Source: Setophaga petechia
Taxonomy: Eukaryota; Chordata; Aves; Passeriformes; Parulidae
Direction: 5' to 3'
Assembly: GCA_024362935.1 (NCBI GenBank)
Contig: JANCRA010000120.1
Coordinates: 69,501-133,500, forward strand
DNA length: 64,000 nt
The notes beneath the pieces were generated by a model. That model saw only the letters and a program-made list of their open reading frames with translations, searched no databases and was not told the origin of the DNA. Positions 33,457 to 46,064 of this stretch are shown one piece after another. Each line of letters opens with the position of its first letter. Position 1 is the stretch's first letter. Both the position numbers and the translations under genes were made by a program.

Positions 33457-36400
33457 TACTTGAAAGGAAGGCGTCTTAGACAACTTTCTTTTTCTTGTGT
33501 CAAAAAACTCTGCAGCCCTCTCTGCAACATCTACAACACGATGGAAGTTGTTTAGTGAGCAGGAAGGTTTTCTCCTTGCGAGACATAGTGAAAAAGCTAT
33601 TTGCTTAGATGTAGGTGACAAGAAACACTTACTGCAGTGCACTGAAAAGCTAACTGCTACACAGCACTGCGATTGTGTTAGCAGCCTGCAAAGTGCTAGA
33701 AAACAGTACTTTCCCACTCTCTTGCCTTTCCCTTCACATTAATACTTGAAAGGAGGGCGTCTTAGACAACTTTCTTTTACATTTTGCAAAACACACTGCA
33801 GCCCTTTGTGCAACTTCTACAACACGATGGAAGTTGTTTAGTGAGCAGCAACGTTTTCCCCTTGCGAGGCAAAGTGAAAAAGCTATTTGCTCAGATGTAG
33901 GTATCAAGAAACACTTACTGCCATGTACTGACAAGCTAATTGCTACAGAGCACTGGGATTGTGTTAGCAGCTTGCAAAGTGCTAGAAAACAGTACTTTCC
34001 CACTCTCTTGCCTTTCCCTTCACATTAATACTTGAAAGGAAGGCGTCTTAGACAACTTTCTTTTTCTTGCTGCAAAACACACTGCAGCCCTCTGTGCAAC
34101 TTCTAGAACACGATAGGAAATGTTTAGTGAGCAGGAAGGTTTTCTCCTTGCGAGACATAGTGAAAAAGCTTTTTGCTTAGATGTAGGTGACAAGAAACAC
34201 TTACTGCAGTGCACTGAACAGCTAATTGCTACACAGAACTGGGATTGTGTTAGCAGCTTGCAAAGTGCTAGAAAACAGTACTTTCCCACTCTCTTGCCTT
34301 TCCCTTCACATTAATACTTGAAAGGAAGGCGTCTTAGACAACTTTCTTTTTCTTGTTACAGAACACACTGCAGCCCTCTGTGCAACTTCTAGAACACGAT
34401 AGGAAATGTTTAGTGAGCCGGAAGGTTTTCTCCTTGCGAGACATAGTGAAAAAGCTATTTGCTTAGATGCAGGTGACAAGAAAGCCTTACTGCAGTGCAG
34501 TGACAAGTTAATTGGTACACAGCACTGGGATTGTGTTAGCAGCTCTCAAAGTGCTAGTAAACAGTACTTTCCCACTCTCTTGCCTTTCCTTTCACATTAA
34601 TACTTGAAAGGAAGGCGTCTTAGACAACTTTCTTTTTCTTGCTGCAAAACACACTGCAGCCCTCTGTGCAACTTCTAGAACACGATAGGAAATTTTTAGT
34701 GAGCAAGAAGGTTTTCTCCTTGCTAGACAGACTGATAAAGCTATTTGCTTAGATGTAGGTGACAAGAAACACTTACTGCAGTGCACTGAAAAGCTAACTG
34801 CTACACAGCACTGCGATTGTGTTAGCAGCCTGCAAAGTGCTAGAAAACAGTACTTTCCCACTCTCTTGCCTTTCCCTTCACATTAATACTTGAAAGGAAG
34901 GCATCTTAGACAACTTTCTTTTATATTTTGCAAAACACACTGCAGCCCTCTGTGCAACTTCTACAACACGATGGAAGTTGTTTAGTGAGCAGCAACGTTT
35001 TCCCCTTGCGAGACAAAGTGAAAAAGCTATTTGCTCAGATGTAGGTATCAAGAAACACTTACTGCCGTGCACTGACAAGCTAATTGCTACACAGCACTGC
35101 GATTGTGTTAGCAGCTTGCAAAGTGCTAGAAAACAGTACTTTCCCACTCTCTTGCCTTTCCCTTCACATTAATACTTGAAAGGAAGGCGTCTTAGACAAC
35201 TTTCTTTTTCTTGTGTCAAAAAACTCTGCAGCCCTCTCTGCAACCTCTACAACACGATGGAAGTTGTTTAGTGAGCAGGAAGGTTTTCTCCTTGCGAGAC
35301 ATAGTGAAAAAGCTATTTGCTTAGATGTAGGTGACAAGAAACACTTACTGCAGTGCACTGAAAAGCTAACTGCTACACAGCACTGCGATTGTGTTAGCAG
35401 CCTGCAAAGTGCTAGAAAACAGTACTTTCCCACTCTCTTGCCTTTCCCTTCACATTAATACTTGAAAGGAGGGCGTCTTAGACAACTTTCTTTTACATTT
35501 TGCAAAACACACTGCAGCCCTTTGTGCAACTTCTACAACACGATGGAAGTTGTTTAGTGAGCAGCAACGTTTTCCCCTTGCGAGGCAAAGTGAAAAAGCT
35601 ATTTGCTCAGATGTAGGTATCAAGAAACACTTACTGCCATGCACTGACAAGCTAATTGCTACAGAGCACTGGGATTGTGTTAGCAGCTTGCAAAATGCTA
35701 GAAAACAGTACTTTCCCACTCTCTTGCCTTTCCCTTCACATTAATACTTGAAAGGAAGGCGTCTTAGACAACTTTCTTTTTCTTGCTGCAAAACACACTG
35801 CAGCCCTCTGTGCAACTTCTAGAACACGATAGGAAATGTTTAGTGAGCAGGAAGGTTTTCTCCTTGCGAGACATAGTGAAAAAGCTTTTTGCTTAGATGT
35901 AGGTGACAAGAAACACTTACTGCAGTGCACTGAACAGCTAATTGCTACACAGAACTGGGATTGTGTTAGCAGCTTGCAAAGTGCTAGAAAACAGTACTTT
36001 CCCACTCTCTTGCCTTTCCCTTCACATTAATACTTGAAAGGAAGGCGTCTTAGACAACTTTCTTTTTCTTGTTACAGAACACACTGCAGCACTCTGTGCA
36101 ACTTCTAGAACACGATAGGAAATGTTTAGTGAGCCGGAAGGTTTTCTCCTTGCGAGACATAGTGAAAAAGCTATTTGCTTAGATGCAGGTGACAAGAAAG
36201 CCTTACTGCAGTGCAGTGACAAGTTCATTGGTACACAGCACTGCGATTGTGTTAGCAGCTCTCAAAGTGCTAGTAAACAGTACTTTCCCACTCTCTTGCC
36301 TTTCCTTTCACATTAATACTTGAAAGGAAGGCGTCTTAGACAACTTTCTTTTTCTTGCTGCAAAACACACTGCAGCCCTCTGTGCAACTTCTAGAACACG

Positions 36401-39176
36401 ATAGGAAATTTTTAGTGAGCAAGAAGGTTTTCTCCTTGCGAGACAGAGTGATAAAGCTATTTGCTTAGATGTAGGTGACAAGAAACACTTACTGCAGTGC
36501 ACTGAAAAGCTAACTGCTACACAGCACTGCGATTGTGTTAGCAGCCTGCAAAGTGCTAGAAAACAGTACTTTCCCACTCTCTTGCCTTTCCCTTCACATT
36601 AATACTTCAAAGGAAGGCATCTTAGACAACTTTCTTTTATATTTTGCAAAACACACTGCAGCCCTCTGTGCAACTTCTACAACACGATGGAAGTTGTTTA
36701 GTGAGCAGCAACGTTTTCCCCTTGCGAGACAAAGTGAAAAAGCTATTTGCTCAGATGTAGGTATCAAGAAACACTTACTGCCGTGCACTGACAAGCTAAT
36801 TGCTACACAGCACTGCGATTGTGTTAGCAGCTTGCAAAGTGCTAGAAAACAGTACTTTCCCACTCTCTTCCCTTTCCCTTCACATTAATACTTGAAAGGA
36901 AGGCGTCTTAGACAACTTTCTTTTTCTTGTTACAGAACACACTGCAGCCCTCTGTGCAACTTCTAGAACACGATAGGAGATGTTTAGTGAGCAGGAAGGT
37001 TTTCTCCTTGCGAGACAGAGTGAAAAAGGTATTTGCTTAGATGTAGGTGACAAGAAACACTTACTGCAGTGCAGTGACAAGTTAATTGGTACACAGCACT
37101 GGGATTGTGTTAGCAGCTCTCAAAGTGATAGAAAACAGTACTTTCCCACTCTCTTGCCTTTCCCTTCACATTAATACTTGAATGGAAGGCATCTTAGACA
37201 ACTTTCTTTTTCTTGTGTCAAAAAACTCTGCAGCCCTCTCTGCAACATCTACAACACGATGGAAGTTGTTTAGTGAGCAGGAAGGTTTTCTCCTTGCGAG
37301 ACATAGTGAAAAAGCTATTTGCTTAGATGTAGGTGACAAGAAACACTTACTGCAGTGCACTGAAAAGCTAACTGCTACACAGCACTGCGATTGTGTTAGC
37401 AGCCTGCAAAGTGCTAGAAAACAGTACTTTCCCACTCTCTTGCCTTTCCCTTCACATTAATACTTGAAAGGAGGGCGTCTTAGACAACTTTCTTTTACAT
37501 TTTGCAAAACACACTGCAGCCCTTTGTGCAACTTCTACAACACGATGGAAGTTGTTTAGTGAGCAGCAACGTTTTCCCCTTGCGAGGCAAAGTGAAAAAG
37601 CTATTTGCTCAGATGTAGGTATCAAGAAACACTTACTGCCATGCACTGACAAGCTAATTGCTACAGAGCACTGGGATTGTGTTAGCAGCTTGCAAAATGC
37701 TAGAAAACAGTACTTTGCCACTCTCTTGCCTTTCCCTTCACATTAATACTTGAAAGGAAGGCGTCTTAGACAACTTTCTTTTTCTTGCTGCAAAACACAC
37801 TGCAGCCCTCTGTGCAACTTCTAGAACACGATAGGAAATGTTTAGTGAGCAGGAAGGTTTTCTCCTTGCGAGACATAGTGAAAAAGCTTTTTGCTTAGAT
37901 ATAGGTGACAAGAAACACTTACTGCAGTGCACTGAACAGCTAATTGCTACACAGAACTGGGATTGTGTTAGCAGCTTGCAAAGTGCTAGAAAACAGTACT
38001 TTCCCACTCTCTTGCCTTTCCCTTCACATTAATACTTGAAAGGAAGGCGTCTTAGACAACTTTCTTTTTCTTGTTACAGAACACACTGCAGCACTCTGTG
38101 CAACTTCTAGAACACGATAGGAAATGTTTAGTGAGCCGGAAGGTTTTCTCCTTGCGAGACATAGTGAAAAAGCTATTTGCTTAGATGCAGGTGACAAGAA
38201 AGCCTTACTGCAGTGCAGTGACAAGTTCATTGGTACACAGCACTGCGATTGTGTTAGCAGCTCTCAAAGTGCTAGTAAACAGTACTTTCCCACTCTCTTG
38301 CCTTTCCTTTCACATTAATACTTGAAAGGAAGGCGTCTTAGACAACTTTCTTTTTCTTGCTGCAAAACACACTGCAGCCCTCTGTGCAACTTCTAGAACA
38401 CGATAGGAAATTTTTAGTGAGCAAGAAGGTTTTCTCCTTGCGAGACAGAGTGATAAAGCTATTTGCTTAGATGTAGGTGACAAGAAACACTTACTGCAGT
38501 GCACTGAAAAGCTAACTGCTACACAGCACTGCGATTGTGTTAGCAGCCTGCAAAGTCCTAGAAAACAGTACTTTCCCACTCTCTTGCCTTTCCCTTCACA
38601 TTAATACTTCAAAGGAAGGCATCTTAGACAACTTTCTTTTATATTTTGCAAAACACACTGCAGCCCTCTGTGCAACTTCTACAACACGATGGAAGTTGTT
38701 TAGTGAGCAGCAACGTTTTCCCCTTGCGAGACAAAGTGAAAAAGCTATTTGCTCAGATGTAGGTATCAAGAAACACTTACTGCCGTGCACTGACAAGCTA
38801 ATTGCTACACAGCACTGCGATTGTGTTAGCAGCTTGCAAAGTGCTAGAAAACAGTACTTTCCCACTCTCTTGCCTTTCCCTTCACATTAATACTTGAAAG
38901 GAAGGCGTCTTAGACAACTTTCTTTTTCTTGTTACAGAACACACTGCAGCCCTCTGTGCAACTTCTAGAACACGATAGGAGATGTTTAGTGAGCAGGAAG
39001 GTTTTCTCCTTGCGAGACAGAGTGAAAAAGGTATTTGCTTAGATGTAGGTGACAAGAAACACTTACTGCAGTGCAGTGACAAGTTAATTGGTACACAGCA
39101 CTGGGATTGTGTTAGCAGCTCTCAAAGTGATAGAAAACAGTACTTTCCCACTCTCTTGCCTTTCCCTTCACATTAA
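33457..39176 (+). repeat. 6/7-monomer higher-order repeat
   Basis: Units 33457-35172 (6 monomers, 1716 bp), 35173-37174 and 37175-39176 (7 monomers, 2002 bp each) all start with a T monomer and contain the P monomer. The two 7-mers add one R-type monomer with aaaaaggtatttgc and are nearly identical. They share private marks such as gcactctgtgc, gttcattgg and acttcaaagg. Single changes such as aaagtccta at about 38557 separate them. Confidence 0.88.
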
Positions 39177-39748
39177 TACTTGAATGGAAGGCATCTTAGA
39201 CAACTTTCTTTTTCTTGTGTCAAAAAACTCTGCAGCCCTCTCTGCAACATCTACAACACGATGGAAGTTGTTTAGTGAGCAGGAAGGTTTTCTCCTTGCG
39301 AGACATAGTGAAAAAGCTATTTGCTTAGATGTAGGTGACAAGAAACATTTACTGCAGTGCACTGAAAAGCTAACTGCTACACAGCACTGCGATTGTGTTA
39401 GCAGCCTGCAAAGTGCTAGAAAACAGTACTTTCCCACTCTCTCGCCTTTCCATTCACATTAATACTTGAAAGGAAGGCGTCTTAGACAACTTTCTTTTTG
39501 TTGTTAGAGAACACTCTGCAGCCCTCTGTGCAACATCTACAACACGATGGAAGTTGTTTAGTGAGCAGGAAGGTTTTCTCCTTGCGAGACATAGTGAAAA
39601 AGCTATTTGCATAGATGTAGGTGACAAGAAACACGTACTGCAATGCAGTGGCAAGTCAATTGGTACACAGCACTGGGATTGTGTTAGCAACTCTCAAAGT
39701 GATAGAAAATAGTACTTTCCCACTCTCTTGCCTTTCCCTTCGCATTAA

Positions 39749-41252
39749 TACTTGAAAGGAAGGCGTCTTAGACAACTTTCTTTTTCTTGCTGCAAAACAT
39801 TCTGCAGCCCTCTGTGCAACCTGTACATCACGATGGAAGTTGTTTAATGAGCAGGAACATTTTCTCCTAGTGAGAGATAGTGAAAAAGCTTTTTGCTTAG
39901 ATGTAGGTTACCACAGGCAGTTACTGCAGTGCACTGCAAAGCTAATAGATGCACAACACTGGGATTGTGTGCCCAGCTTGCAAAGTGATAGAAAACAGTA
40001 CCTTTCCACTCTTCCTGCCTTTTCCATGCACATTACTATTCGAATGGAAAGAATTTTAGACAACTTTCTTTGGCTTCTTGCAAAACACTCTGCACACCTG
40101 CCTGCAATCTCTAGAAGTCGATGGGAGATATTTTCTGAACTGGCTCAGTTTCTCTTTGCAAGACATGGGGAAAAAGCAATTTGCTTCGATATAGGTGAAA
40201 AGAGGCACCTACTACAGTGCACTGCAAGCTAATTGCTGCACAACACGCAGATTGTGTAAGCAGGTTGCAAACTGATAGAAAACAGTACCTCTCCCTTCTC
40301 CTGCCTTTTCTATTCACATTTCTATTTGAATGCAAGGCGTTTTAGACAACTTTCTTTTGCTTCTTGCAAAACACTCTGCACACCTGCCTGCAATCTCTAG
40401 AACTCGATGGGAGATGTTTTCTGAACTGGCTCAGTTTCTCCTTGCGAGACATGGGGAAAAAGCAATTTGCTTAGATGCAGGTGAAAAGAGGCACCTACTA
40501 CAGTGCACTGAAAAACTAATTGCTGCACAACTCTGGGATTGTGTAAGCAGCTTACAAACAGATAGAAAACAGCACCTTTCCACTCTCCTGCCTTTTCCAT
40601 TCGCATTACTATTCGAATGGCAGCAGTTTTGGACAACTTTCTTTTGCTTCTTGCAAAACACTCTGCACACCTCCGTGCAACTTCTAGAAAAAATGAGAGT
40701 TGTTTTCTGAACTGGTACAGTTTCTCCTGAAGAGATATAATGCAAACGCTATTGGCTTAGATGTAGTAACAATAGGCAATTATTACAGTGCACTGCAAAG
40801 TCAATCGTAGTAGAACACTGGGATTGTGTGTCCAGCTTGCAAACTGGTAGAAAACAGTACCTATCCGCTCTCCTGCATTTTCCCTTTCCAGGAACATTCG
40901 AATTGATGGCTTTTTTGGACAAGTTACTTTTTCTTGTTGCAAAACACTCTGCAGACCTGCCTGCAAGCTCTAGAGCACAATGGGAGGTTTTTTGTGAACA
41001 GACACAGTTTCTCCTGGCGAGACATAATGAAAAAGCTTTTTGCTAAGGTGTAGCCGGCAGGAGACGCTAAAGACCAGGAGACGGAGCACTGTGCCTTTAA
41101 GCGCCGCTTCCGGGTGTCTCTCGGCCGTAGCTGTTCTCCGGAGCACGCCGCGATCGGCGTAACGACACCAGATTCTTCGCGCCAAGAAGCGTCTTCTCCT
41201 TCTCCGGGAAACAGAGACTGCGGCAGCTTCTGAACGGCGAACTACGAAGCGG
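39749..41252 (+). repeat. Cassette copy 4
   Basis: M 39749, D1 40037, D2 40323, D3 40609, D4 40896, GC block 41045-41252. It combines gcagacctgcc (as copies 3 and 5-7) with gagcacaatggg (as copies 1 and 2), so it is intermediate between the two groups. Its right flank has cagcactagg, like copies 1, 2 and 7. The left shoulder 39463-39748 has tttttgttgttagag and the private mark gttagcaactc. Confidence 0.93.
41045..41252 (+). promoter_or_regulatory. GC-rich, CpG-island-like block, copy 4
   Basis: CTCF-like word 41054-41068, TTTAAG 41096-41101, CTTCCGG 41107-41113, TTCGCGCCAA 41176-41185, donor-like GTAAGC 41270-41275. It has the majority sequence, with no change in the named motifs. Confidence 0.6.
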
Positions 41253-43335
41253 CACAAAACTGGGATTGGGTAAGCAGCTTTCAAAGTGATAGAAAACAGT
41301 ACTTTCCCACTCTCTTGCCTTTCCCTTCACATTAATACTTGAAAGGAAGGCGTCTTAGACAACTTTCTTTTACTTTTTGCAAAACACACTGCAGTCCTCT
41401 GTGCAACTTCTAGAGCACGATAGGAGATGTTTAGTGAGAGGAAGGTTTTCTCCTGGCGAGACAGAGTGAAAAAGCTATTTGCTCAGATGTAGGTGACAAG
41501 AAACACTTACTGCAGTGCACTGAAAAGCTTACTGCTACACAGCACTAGGATTGTGTTAGCAGCCTGCAAAGTGCTAGAAAACAGTACTTTCCCACTCTCT
41601 TGCCTTTCCCTTCACATTAATACTTGAAAGGAAGGCGTCTTAGACAACTTTAATTACATTTTGCAAAACACACTGCAGCCCTCTGTGCAACTTCTACAAC
41701 ACGATGGAAGTTGTTTAGTGAGCAGGAACGTTTTCCCCTTGCGAGACAAAGGGAAAAAGCTATTTGCTCAGATGTAGTTATCAAGAAACACTTACTGCCG
41801 TGCACTGACAAGCTAATTGCTACACAGAACTGGGATTGTGTTAGCAGCTTGCAAAGTGCTAGAAAACAGTACTTTCCCACTCTCTTGCCTTTCCCTTCAC
41901 ATTAATACTTGAAAGGAAGGCGTCTTAGACAACTTTCTTTTTCTTGCTGCAAAACACACTGCACCCCTCTGTGCAACTTCTAGAACACGATAGGAAATGT
42001 TTAATGAGCGGGAAGGTTTTCTCCTTGCGAGACATAGTGAAAAAGCTATTTGCTTAGATGTAGGTGACAAGAAACACTTCCTGCAGTGCAGTGACAAGTT
42101 AATTGGTACACAGCACTGCGATTGTGTTAGCAGCTCTCAAAGTGATAGAAAACAATACTTTCCCACTCTCTTGCCTTTCCCTTCACATTAATACTTGAAA
42201 GGAAGGCATCTTAGACAACTTTCTTTTTCTTGTGTCAAAAAAATCTGCAGCCCTCTCTGCAACATCTACAACAGGATGGAAGTTGTTTAGTGAGCAGGAA
42301 GGTTTTCTCCTTGCGAGACATAGTGAAAAAGCTTTTTGCTTAGATGTAGGTGACAAGAAACACTTACTGCAGTGCACTGAACAGCTAACTGCTACACAGC
42401 ACTGCGATTGTGTTAGCAGCTTGCAAAGTGCTAGAAAACAGTACTTTCCCACTCTCTTGCCTTTCCCTTCACATTAATACTTGCAAGGAAGGCGTCTTAG
42501 ACAACTTTCTTTTACATTTTGCAAAACACACTGCAGCCCTCTGTACAACTTCTACAACACGATGGAAGTTGTTTAGTGAGCATGAAGGTTGTCTCCTTGC
42601 GAGACATAGTGAAAAAGCTATTTGCTTAGATGTAGGTGACAAGAAACACTTACTGCAGTGCACTGAAAAGCTAATTGCTACACAGAACTGGGATTGTGTT
42701 AGCAGCTTGCAAAGTGCTAGAAAACAATACTTTCCCACTCTCTTGCCTTTCCCTTCACATTAATACTAGAAAGGAAGGCGTCTTAGACAACTTTGTTTTT
42801 CTTGCTGCAAAACACACTGCAGCCCTCTGTGCAACTTCTAGAACACGACAGGAAATGTTTAGTGAGCAGGAAGGTTTTCTCCTTGCGAGACATAGTGAAA
42901 AAGCTTTTTGCTTAGATATAGGTGACAAGAAACACTTACTGCAGTGCACTGAACAGCTAATTGCTACACAGAACTGCGATTGTGTTAGCAGCTTGCAAAG
43001 TGTTAGAAAACAGTACTTGCCCACTCTCTTGCCTTTCCCTTCACATTAATACTTGAAAGGAAGGCGTCTTAGACAACTTTCTTTTTCTTGCTGCAAAACA
43101 CACTGCAGCCCTCTGTGCAACTTCTAGAACACGATGGAAGTGGTTTAGTGAGCAGGAAGGTGTTCTCCTTGCGAGACATAGTGAAAAAGCTTTTTGCTTA
43201 GATGTAGGTGACAAGAAACACGTACTGCAATGCAGTGGCAACTCAATTGGTACACAGCACTGGGATTGTGTTAGCAGCTCTCAAAGTGATAGAAAATAGT
43301 ACTTTCCCACTCTCTTGCCTTTCCCTTCGCATTAA
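41253..43335 (+). repeat. Array segment 5: cassette remnant plus 7 monomers
   Basis: The tail is 41253-41335, then 2000 bp (7 x 286 minus 2): Delta 41336, Q-like 41621 (ttaattacatt; gatgtagttatc), unclassified 41906, T 42192, H 42478, X 42764, hybrid LS 43050. With copy 4 it matches 53942 to about 57.35 kb (shift 14479). The hybrid LS 43050-43335 joins G-type marks (ggtgttctcc) to the LS word. There is no credible gene. Confidence 0.92.
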
Positions 43336-44838
43336 TACTTGAAAGGAAGGCGTCTTAGACAACTTTCTTTTTCTTGCTGCAAAACATTCTGCAGCCCTCT
43401 GTGCAACCTGTACATCACGATGGAAGTTGTTTAATGAGCAGGAACATTTTCTCCTAGTGAGAGATAGTGAAAAAGCTTTTTGCTTAGATGTAGGTTACCA
43501 CAGGCAGTTACTGCAGTGCACTGCAAAGCTAATAGATGCACAACACTGGGATTGTGTGCCCAGCTTGCAAAGTGATAGAAAACAGTACCTTTCCACTCTT
43601 CCTGCCTTTTCCATGCACATTACTATTCGAATGGAAAGAATTTTAGACAACTTTCTTTGGCTTCTTGCAAAACACTCTGCACACCTGCCTGCAATCTCTA
43701 GAAGTCGATGGGAGATATTTTCTGAACTGGCTCAGTTTCTCTTTGCAAGACATGGGGAAAAAGCAATTTGCTTCGATATAGGTGAAAAGAGGCACCTACT
43801 ACAGTGCACTGCAAGCTAATTGCTGCACAACACGCAGATTGTGTAAGCAGGTTGCAAACTGATAGAAAACAGTACCTCTCCCTTCTCCTGCCTTTTCTAT
43901 TCACATTTCTATTTGAATGCAAGGCGTTTTAGACAACTTTCTTTTGCTTCTTGCAAAACACTCTGCACACCTGCCTGCAATCTCTAGAACTCGATGGGAG
44001 ATGTTTTCTGAACTGGCTCAGTTTCTCCTTGCGAGACATGGGGAAAAAGCAATTTGCTTAGATGCAGGTGAAAAGAGGCACCTACTACAGTGCACTGAAA
44101 AACTAATTGCTGCACAACTCTGGGATTGTGTAAGCAGCTTACAAACAGATAGAAAACAGCACCTTTCCACTCTCCTGCCTTTTCCATTCGCATTACTATT
44201 CGAATGGCAGCAGTTTTGGACAACTTTCTTTTGCTTCTTGCAAAACACTCTGCACACCTCCGTGCAACTTCTAGAAAAAATGAGAGTTGTTTTCTGAACT
44301 GGTACAGTTTCTCCTGAAGAGATATAATGCAAACGCTATTGGCTTAGATGTAGTAACAATAGGCAATTATTACAGTGCACTGCAAAGTCAATCGTAGTAG
44401 AACACTGGGATTGTGTGTCCAGCTTGCAAACTGGTAGAAAACAGTACCTATCCGCTCTCCTGCATTTTCCCTTTCCAGGAACATTCGAATTGATGACTTT
44501 TTTGGACAAGTTATTTTTCTTGTTGCAAAACACTCTGCAGACCTGCCTGCAAGCTCTAGAGCACGATGGGAGGTTTTTTGTGAACAGACACAGTTTCTCC
44601 TGGCGAGACATAATGAAAAAGCTTTTTGCTAAGGTGTAGCCGGCAGGAGACGCTAAAGACCAGGAGACGGAGCACTGTGCCTTTAAGCGCCGCTTCCGGG
44701 TGTCTCTCGGCCGTAGCTGTTCTCCGGAGCACGCCGCGATCAGCGTAACGACACCAGATTCTTCGCGCCAAGAAGCGTCTTCTCCTTCTCCGGGAAAAAG
44801 AGACTGCGGCAGCTTCTGAACGGCGAACTACGAAGCGG
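43336..44838 (+). repeat. Cassette copy 5
   Basis: M 43336, D1 43624, D2 43910, D3 44196, D4 44483, GC block 44631-44838. It is 1 bp shorter than copies 1-4 because D4 reads agttatttttcttg for agttactttttcttg, and it has ttgatgactttt for ttgatggctttt. These marks are shared only with copy 6, 2729 bp downstream. Confidence 0.93.
44631..44838 (+). promoter_or_regulatory. GC-rich, CpG-island-like block, copy 5
   Basis: CTCF-like word 44640-44654, TTTAAG 44682-44687, CTTCCGG 44693-44699, TTCGCGCCAA 44762-44771, donor-like GTAAGC 44856-44861. It differs by gatcagcg for gatcggcg, which breaks the CGCCG/CGGCG stem and removes one CpG, and by gggaaaaagag for gggaaacagag. Both changes are shared with copy 6. 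Confidence 0.6.
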
Positions 44839-46064
44839 CACAAAACTGGGATTGGGTAAGCAGCTTTCAAAGTGATAGAAAACAGTACTTTCCCACTCTC
44901 TTGCCTTTCCCTTCACATTAATACTTGAAAGGAAGGCGTCTTAGACAACTTTCTTTTACTTTTTGCAAAACACACTGCAGTCCTCTGTGCAACTTCTAGA
45001 GCACGATAGGAGATGTTTAGTGAGAGGAAGGTTTTCTCCTGGCGAGACAGAGTGAAAAAGCTATTTGCTCAGATGTAGGTGACAAGAAACACTTACTGCA
45101 GTGCACTGAAAAGCTTACTGCTACACAGCACTGCGATTGTGTTAGCAGCCTGCAAAGTGCTAGAAAACAGTACTTTCCCACTCTCTTGCCTTTCCCTTCA
45201 CATTAATACTTGAAAGGAAGGCGTCTTAGACAACTTTCTTTTACATTTTGCAAAACACACTGCAGCCCTCTGTACAACTTCTACAACACGATGGAAGTTG
45301 TTTAGTGAGCATGAAGGTTTTCTCCTTGCGAGACATAGTGAAAAAGCTATTTGCTTAGATGTAGGTGACAAGAAACACTTACTGCAGTGCACTGAAAAGC
45401 TAATTGCTACACAGAACTGGGATTGTGTTAGCAGCTTGCAAAGTGCTAGAAAACAGTACTTTCCCACTCTCTTGCCTTTCCCTTCACATTAATACTAGAA
45501 AGGAAGGCGTCTTAGACAACTTTGTTTTTCTTGCTGCAAAACACACTGCAGCCCTCTGTGCAACTTCTAGAACACGACAGGAAATGTTTAGTGAGCAGGA
45601 AGGTTTTCTCCTTGCGAGACATAGTGAAAAAGCTTTTTGCTTAGATATAGGTGACAAGAAACACTTACTGCAGTGCACTGAACAGCTAATTGCTACACAG
45701 AACTGCGATTGTGTTAGCAGCTTGCAAAGTGCTAGAAAACAGTACTTTCCCACTCTCTTGCCTTTCCCTTCACATTAATACTTGAAAGGAAGGCGTCTTA
45801 GACAACTTTCTTTTTCTTGCTGCAAAACACACTGCAGCCCTCTGTGCAACTTCTAGAACACGATAGGAGATGTTTAGTGAGCAAGAAGGTGTTCTCCTTG
45901 CGAGACATAGTGAAAAAGCTTTTTGCTTAGATGTAGGTGACAAGAAACACGTACTGCAATGCAGTGGCAAGTCAATTGGTACACAGCACTGGGATTGTGT
46001 TAGCAGCTCTCAAAGTGATAGAAAATAGTACTTTCCCACTCTCTTGCCTTTCCCTTCGCATTAA
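44839..46064 (+). repeat. Array segment 6: cassette remnant plus 4 monomers
   Basis: The tail is 44839-44921, then 1143 bp (4 x 286 minus 1): Delta 44922, H 45207, X 45493, G/LS hybrid 45779. This is the shortest spacing between cassettes in the window. There is no credible gene. Confidence 0.92.

Larger units (their letters stand above)
22508..39748 (+). repeat. Array segment 4: cassette remnant plus 60 monomers
   Basis: This is the longest cassette-free stretch. The tail is 22508-22590, then 17158 bp (60 x 286 minus 2, both losses in Delta monomers, 22591 and 31456). It opens with Delta and H, passes through a 9-mer higher-order repeat (23162-30597), P and related units to 31455, an orphan Delta-H-X trio (31456-32312), a further copy of K to Q (32313-35172), and a 6/7-mer higher-order repeat (33457-39176). 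It ends with T (39177) and LS (39463). It is very homogeneous compared with segment 1. There is no credible gene. Confidence 0.93.
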
